This document shows, one piece after another, positions 61,972 through 64,000 of a stretch of DNA of 64,000 nucleotides. Where the stretch lies: the NCBI RefSeq assembly GCF_037176765.1, contig NC_090023.1, forward strand, positions 22,889,366 through 22,953,365, in the 5' to 3' direction. Under the pieces are notes generated by a model. That model was not told where the DNA came from. It saw only the letters and a list, made by a program, of their open reading frames with translations, and did no database searches. A program made the position numbers and the translations under genes. This stretch comes from Anolis sagrei. Taxonomy: Eukaryota > Chordata > Lepidosauria > Squamata > Anolidae. Within the stretch, counting starts at the first letter, position 1. Each line of letters starts with the position of its first letter.

Positions 61972-63721
61972 TTGTGGGTTTTTTCGGGCTATATGGCCAT
62001 GTTCTAGAGGCATTTCTCCTGACGTTTCGCCTGCATCTATGGCAGGCATCCTCAGAGGGTGAGGTCTGGAGCTGGGAAAAAGGGGGTTTATATATCTGTG
62101 GAAAGACCAGGGTGAGACAAAAGGCTACTGTAAGATGGGCTAGGTGTGAATCTTTTCAATTGACCACCTTGATTAGCATACAATGGGCTGACTGTGCCTG
62201 GAGCAAACTCTTAATGAAAGGTGATTAGATGTCCCTGCCTGTTTTTCTCTCTGTTGTTTTAATTTTAGAATTTTTAAAAACTGGTAGCCAAATTTTGTTC
62301 ATTTTCATGGTTTCTTCCTTTCTGTTGAAATTGTCCACATGTTTGTGGATTTCAATGGCTTCTCTGTGTAGCCTGACATGGTGGTTGTGAGAGTGGTCCA
62401 GCATTTTTGTGTTCTCAAATAGAATGCTGTGTCCAGGTTGGTTCATCAGGTGCTCTGCTAGGGCTGATTTCTCTGGTTGAAGTAGTCTGCAGTGCCTTTC
62501 ATGTTCCTTGATGCGTGTCTGGGCACTGCGTTTGGTGGTCCCTATGTAGACTTGTCCACAGCTGCATGGTACACGGTAGACTCCTGCAGAGGTGAGAGGA
62601 TCCCTCTTGTCCTTTGCTGAACGTAGCATTTGTTGAATTTTCTTGGTGGGTTTGTAGATTGTTTGTATGTTGTGTTTCCTCATCAGCTTCCCTATGCGGT
62701 CAGTGGTTCCCTTGATGTATGGCAGGGACACTTTTCCTCTGGGTGGATCTTCATCTTTACTCTCGTGGCTTGTTCTTGGTCTTGCAGCTCTTCTGATGTC
62801 TGAGGTGGAGTATCCATTGGCCTGTAGAGCCCAGTTGAGGTGGTTTAGTTCATCTTGGAGGAGGTGGGGTTCACAGATTCTTTTTGCACGGTCTGCCAAG
62901 GCTTTGATGGTGCTTCTTTTTTGACTTGGGTGATGGTTGGAGTTTTTATGTAGATATCTATCTGTGTGTGTGGGTTTTCTGTAGACGGTGTGACCCAATT
63001 GTTGATCTGGTTTGCGGATGACTAGGACATCTAGAAAAGGCAGTCTTCCTTCCTTTTCTATTTCCATAGTGAACTGGATGTTAGGGTGGATGCTGTTAAG
63101 ATGTTCCAGGAACCTGTTGAGTTCTTCTTCTCCATGGCTCCAAATGGTGAAAGTGTCATCCACATATCTGAACCATATAGTGGGCTTTTTGGTTGCTGTT
63201 TCAAGAGCTTGTTTTTCGAATTGTTCCATGTAGAAGTTAGCTATGACTGGGCTGAGAGGGCTCCCCATAGCTACTCCATCCTTCTGTTCGTAGAATTCAT
63301 TGTCCCACTGAAAATAGCTGGTGGTGAGGCAATGGTGAAACAGCGCTGTGATGTCTTCTGGGAACCTCTGGTTGATGAGTGCCATGGTGTCTGCAACTGG
63401 GACCATGGTAAACATCGAAGCTGATCAGTTTGTCATTTGGATTGGGCTTGAGATTGCTGATTTTTTCAATGAAGTGGGCTGAGTCCTTGATGTAGTGTGT
63501 TGTGAGCCCAATGTGGCTTTGTAACTGTGCAGCAAGAAATTTGGCTAAGTCATATGTGGGGGACCCAATGGCACTCACGATTGGTCTGAGTGGGGTGGAG
63601 TCCTTATGGATTTTGGGGAGTCCATAAAGCCTGGGTGGAAGGGCTTCCGATTTACATAGCTGCTGTCGTATGTCGAAGTTGATGGAGGAGTTTTTAATTA
63701 GAGTGTTGGTTTTTCTGGTTC
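61972..63721 (-). mobile_element. young Penelope-like element: RT plus GIY-YIG and terminal repeat
   Basis: Read on minus: LPKIHKDSTPLRPIVSAIGS, the Penelope RT block. Then a 396-codon frame (63415-62225) with NEFYEQKDGVAMGSPLSPVI, the catalytic FRYVDDTFTIW, FLDVLVIRKPDQQLGHTVYR, a linker, and the GIY-YIG endonuclease (GVYRVPCSCGQVYIGTTKRS, then RIKEHERHCR). Beyond the ORF end, 61972-62225 is the noncoding terminal repeat whose copies are scattered over the window. The frame has one apparent interruption near the start of the long ORF, and the element's 5' end is missing at the junction with an inverted copy. Such elements encode their own RT and nuclease and have no capsid. Confidence 0.9.
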
Positions 63722-64000
63722 TGCCTCACCACCAGCTATTTTCAGTGGGACAATGAATTCTACGAACAGAAGGATGGAGTAGCTATGGGGAGCCCTCTCA
63801 GCCCAGTCATAGCTAACTTCTACATGGAACAATTCGAAAAACAAGCTCTTGAAACAGCAACCAAAAAGCCCACTATATGGTTCAGATATGTGGATGACAC
63901 TTTCACCATTTGGAGCCATGGAGAAGAAGAACTCAACAGATTCCTGGAACATCTTAACAGCATCCACCCTAACATCCAGTTCACTATGGAAATAGAAAAG
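63722..64000 (+). mobile_element. inverted second copy of the Penelope RT, runs off the window
   Basis: From about 63722 the plus strand repeats, in opposite orientation, the RT segment of the neighbouring copy (DNEFYEQKDGVAMGSPLSPV to YVDDTFTIW and beyond). I see only one difference in about 270 bases (CAACAGATT here, CAACAGGTT there). It starts inside the RT, so it is 5'-truncated. Confidence 0.9.

Noticed and set aside
63086-63424. 112-codon plus frame at the right edge
   Set aside because: Antisense to the Penelope reverse transcriptase.

Overview
The window is nuclear DNA of a squamate reptile, most likely a lizard of iguanian/anole type. The evidence is an intron-rich vertebrate gene pair embedded in a mix of BovB, CR1 and L2-like LINEs, Penelope-like elements, tRNA-derived SINEs, hAT and TA-flanked DNA transposons and a Helitron, plus AT-rich introns full of ATT/AAT microsatellites. 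No bacterial features are present. The lineage below Squamata is inference.

Host genes. Two genes can be read exon by exon. ANGPTL5 (angiopoietin-like 5, minus strand) is complete: eight coding exons between 47387 (start codon) and 31212 (stop codon) join in phase into a 387-residue secreted fibrinogen-domain protein. CEP126 (centrosomal/ciliary protein, plus strand) is partial. Two conserved exons lie at 57190-57309 and 60684-60835; a GC-rich promoter with a weak first-exon candidate lies at about 50.88-51.39 kb; the rest of the gene lies beyond the right edge. The two genes are head to head, as in the human ANGPTL5-CEP126 pair on 11q22.

Layout. 1-31 kb is downstream of ANGPTL5 and holds only repeats: a divergent Penelope-type GIY-YIG remnant, a BovB with an inverted 5' part, many SINE, CR1 and L2 pieces, hAT and mariner-like MITEs, an LTR element remnant and a young L2-like LINE (21.3-23.5 kb). 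31-47.4 kb is ANGPTL5, with SINEs, a hAT MITE, a Helitron remnant, CR1 and BovB in its introns. 47.4-51.4 kb separates the two genes: an LTR remnant, an L2 tail, a tandem array with a 119-bp period whose units alternate between two types, a Penelope-derived palindrome and the CpG-rich promoter. 51.4-64 kb is CEP126 intron sequence. It holds a 2.1-kb hAT element with a nested BovB, a second young L2-like LINE (54.9-57.0 kb), a 246-bp palindrome, and at the right edge a young Penelope-like element arranged as an inverted pair.

Nothing here looks like a new multi-gene system. The most unusual items are the repeated Penelope-derived palindromes, the dimeric 119-bp array of inverted TTCCCAGAA-type motifs beside the promoter, the stop-free divergent GIY-YIG fragment at 984-1334, and an apparent shift in position of one unpaired cysteine in the ANGPTL5 fibrinogen domain.
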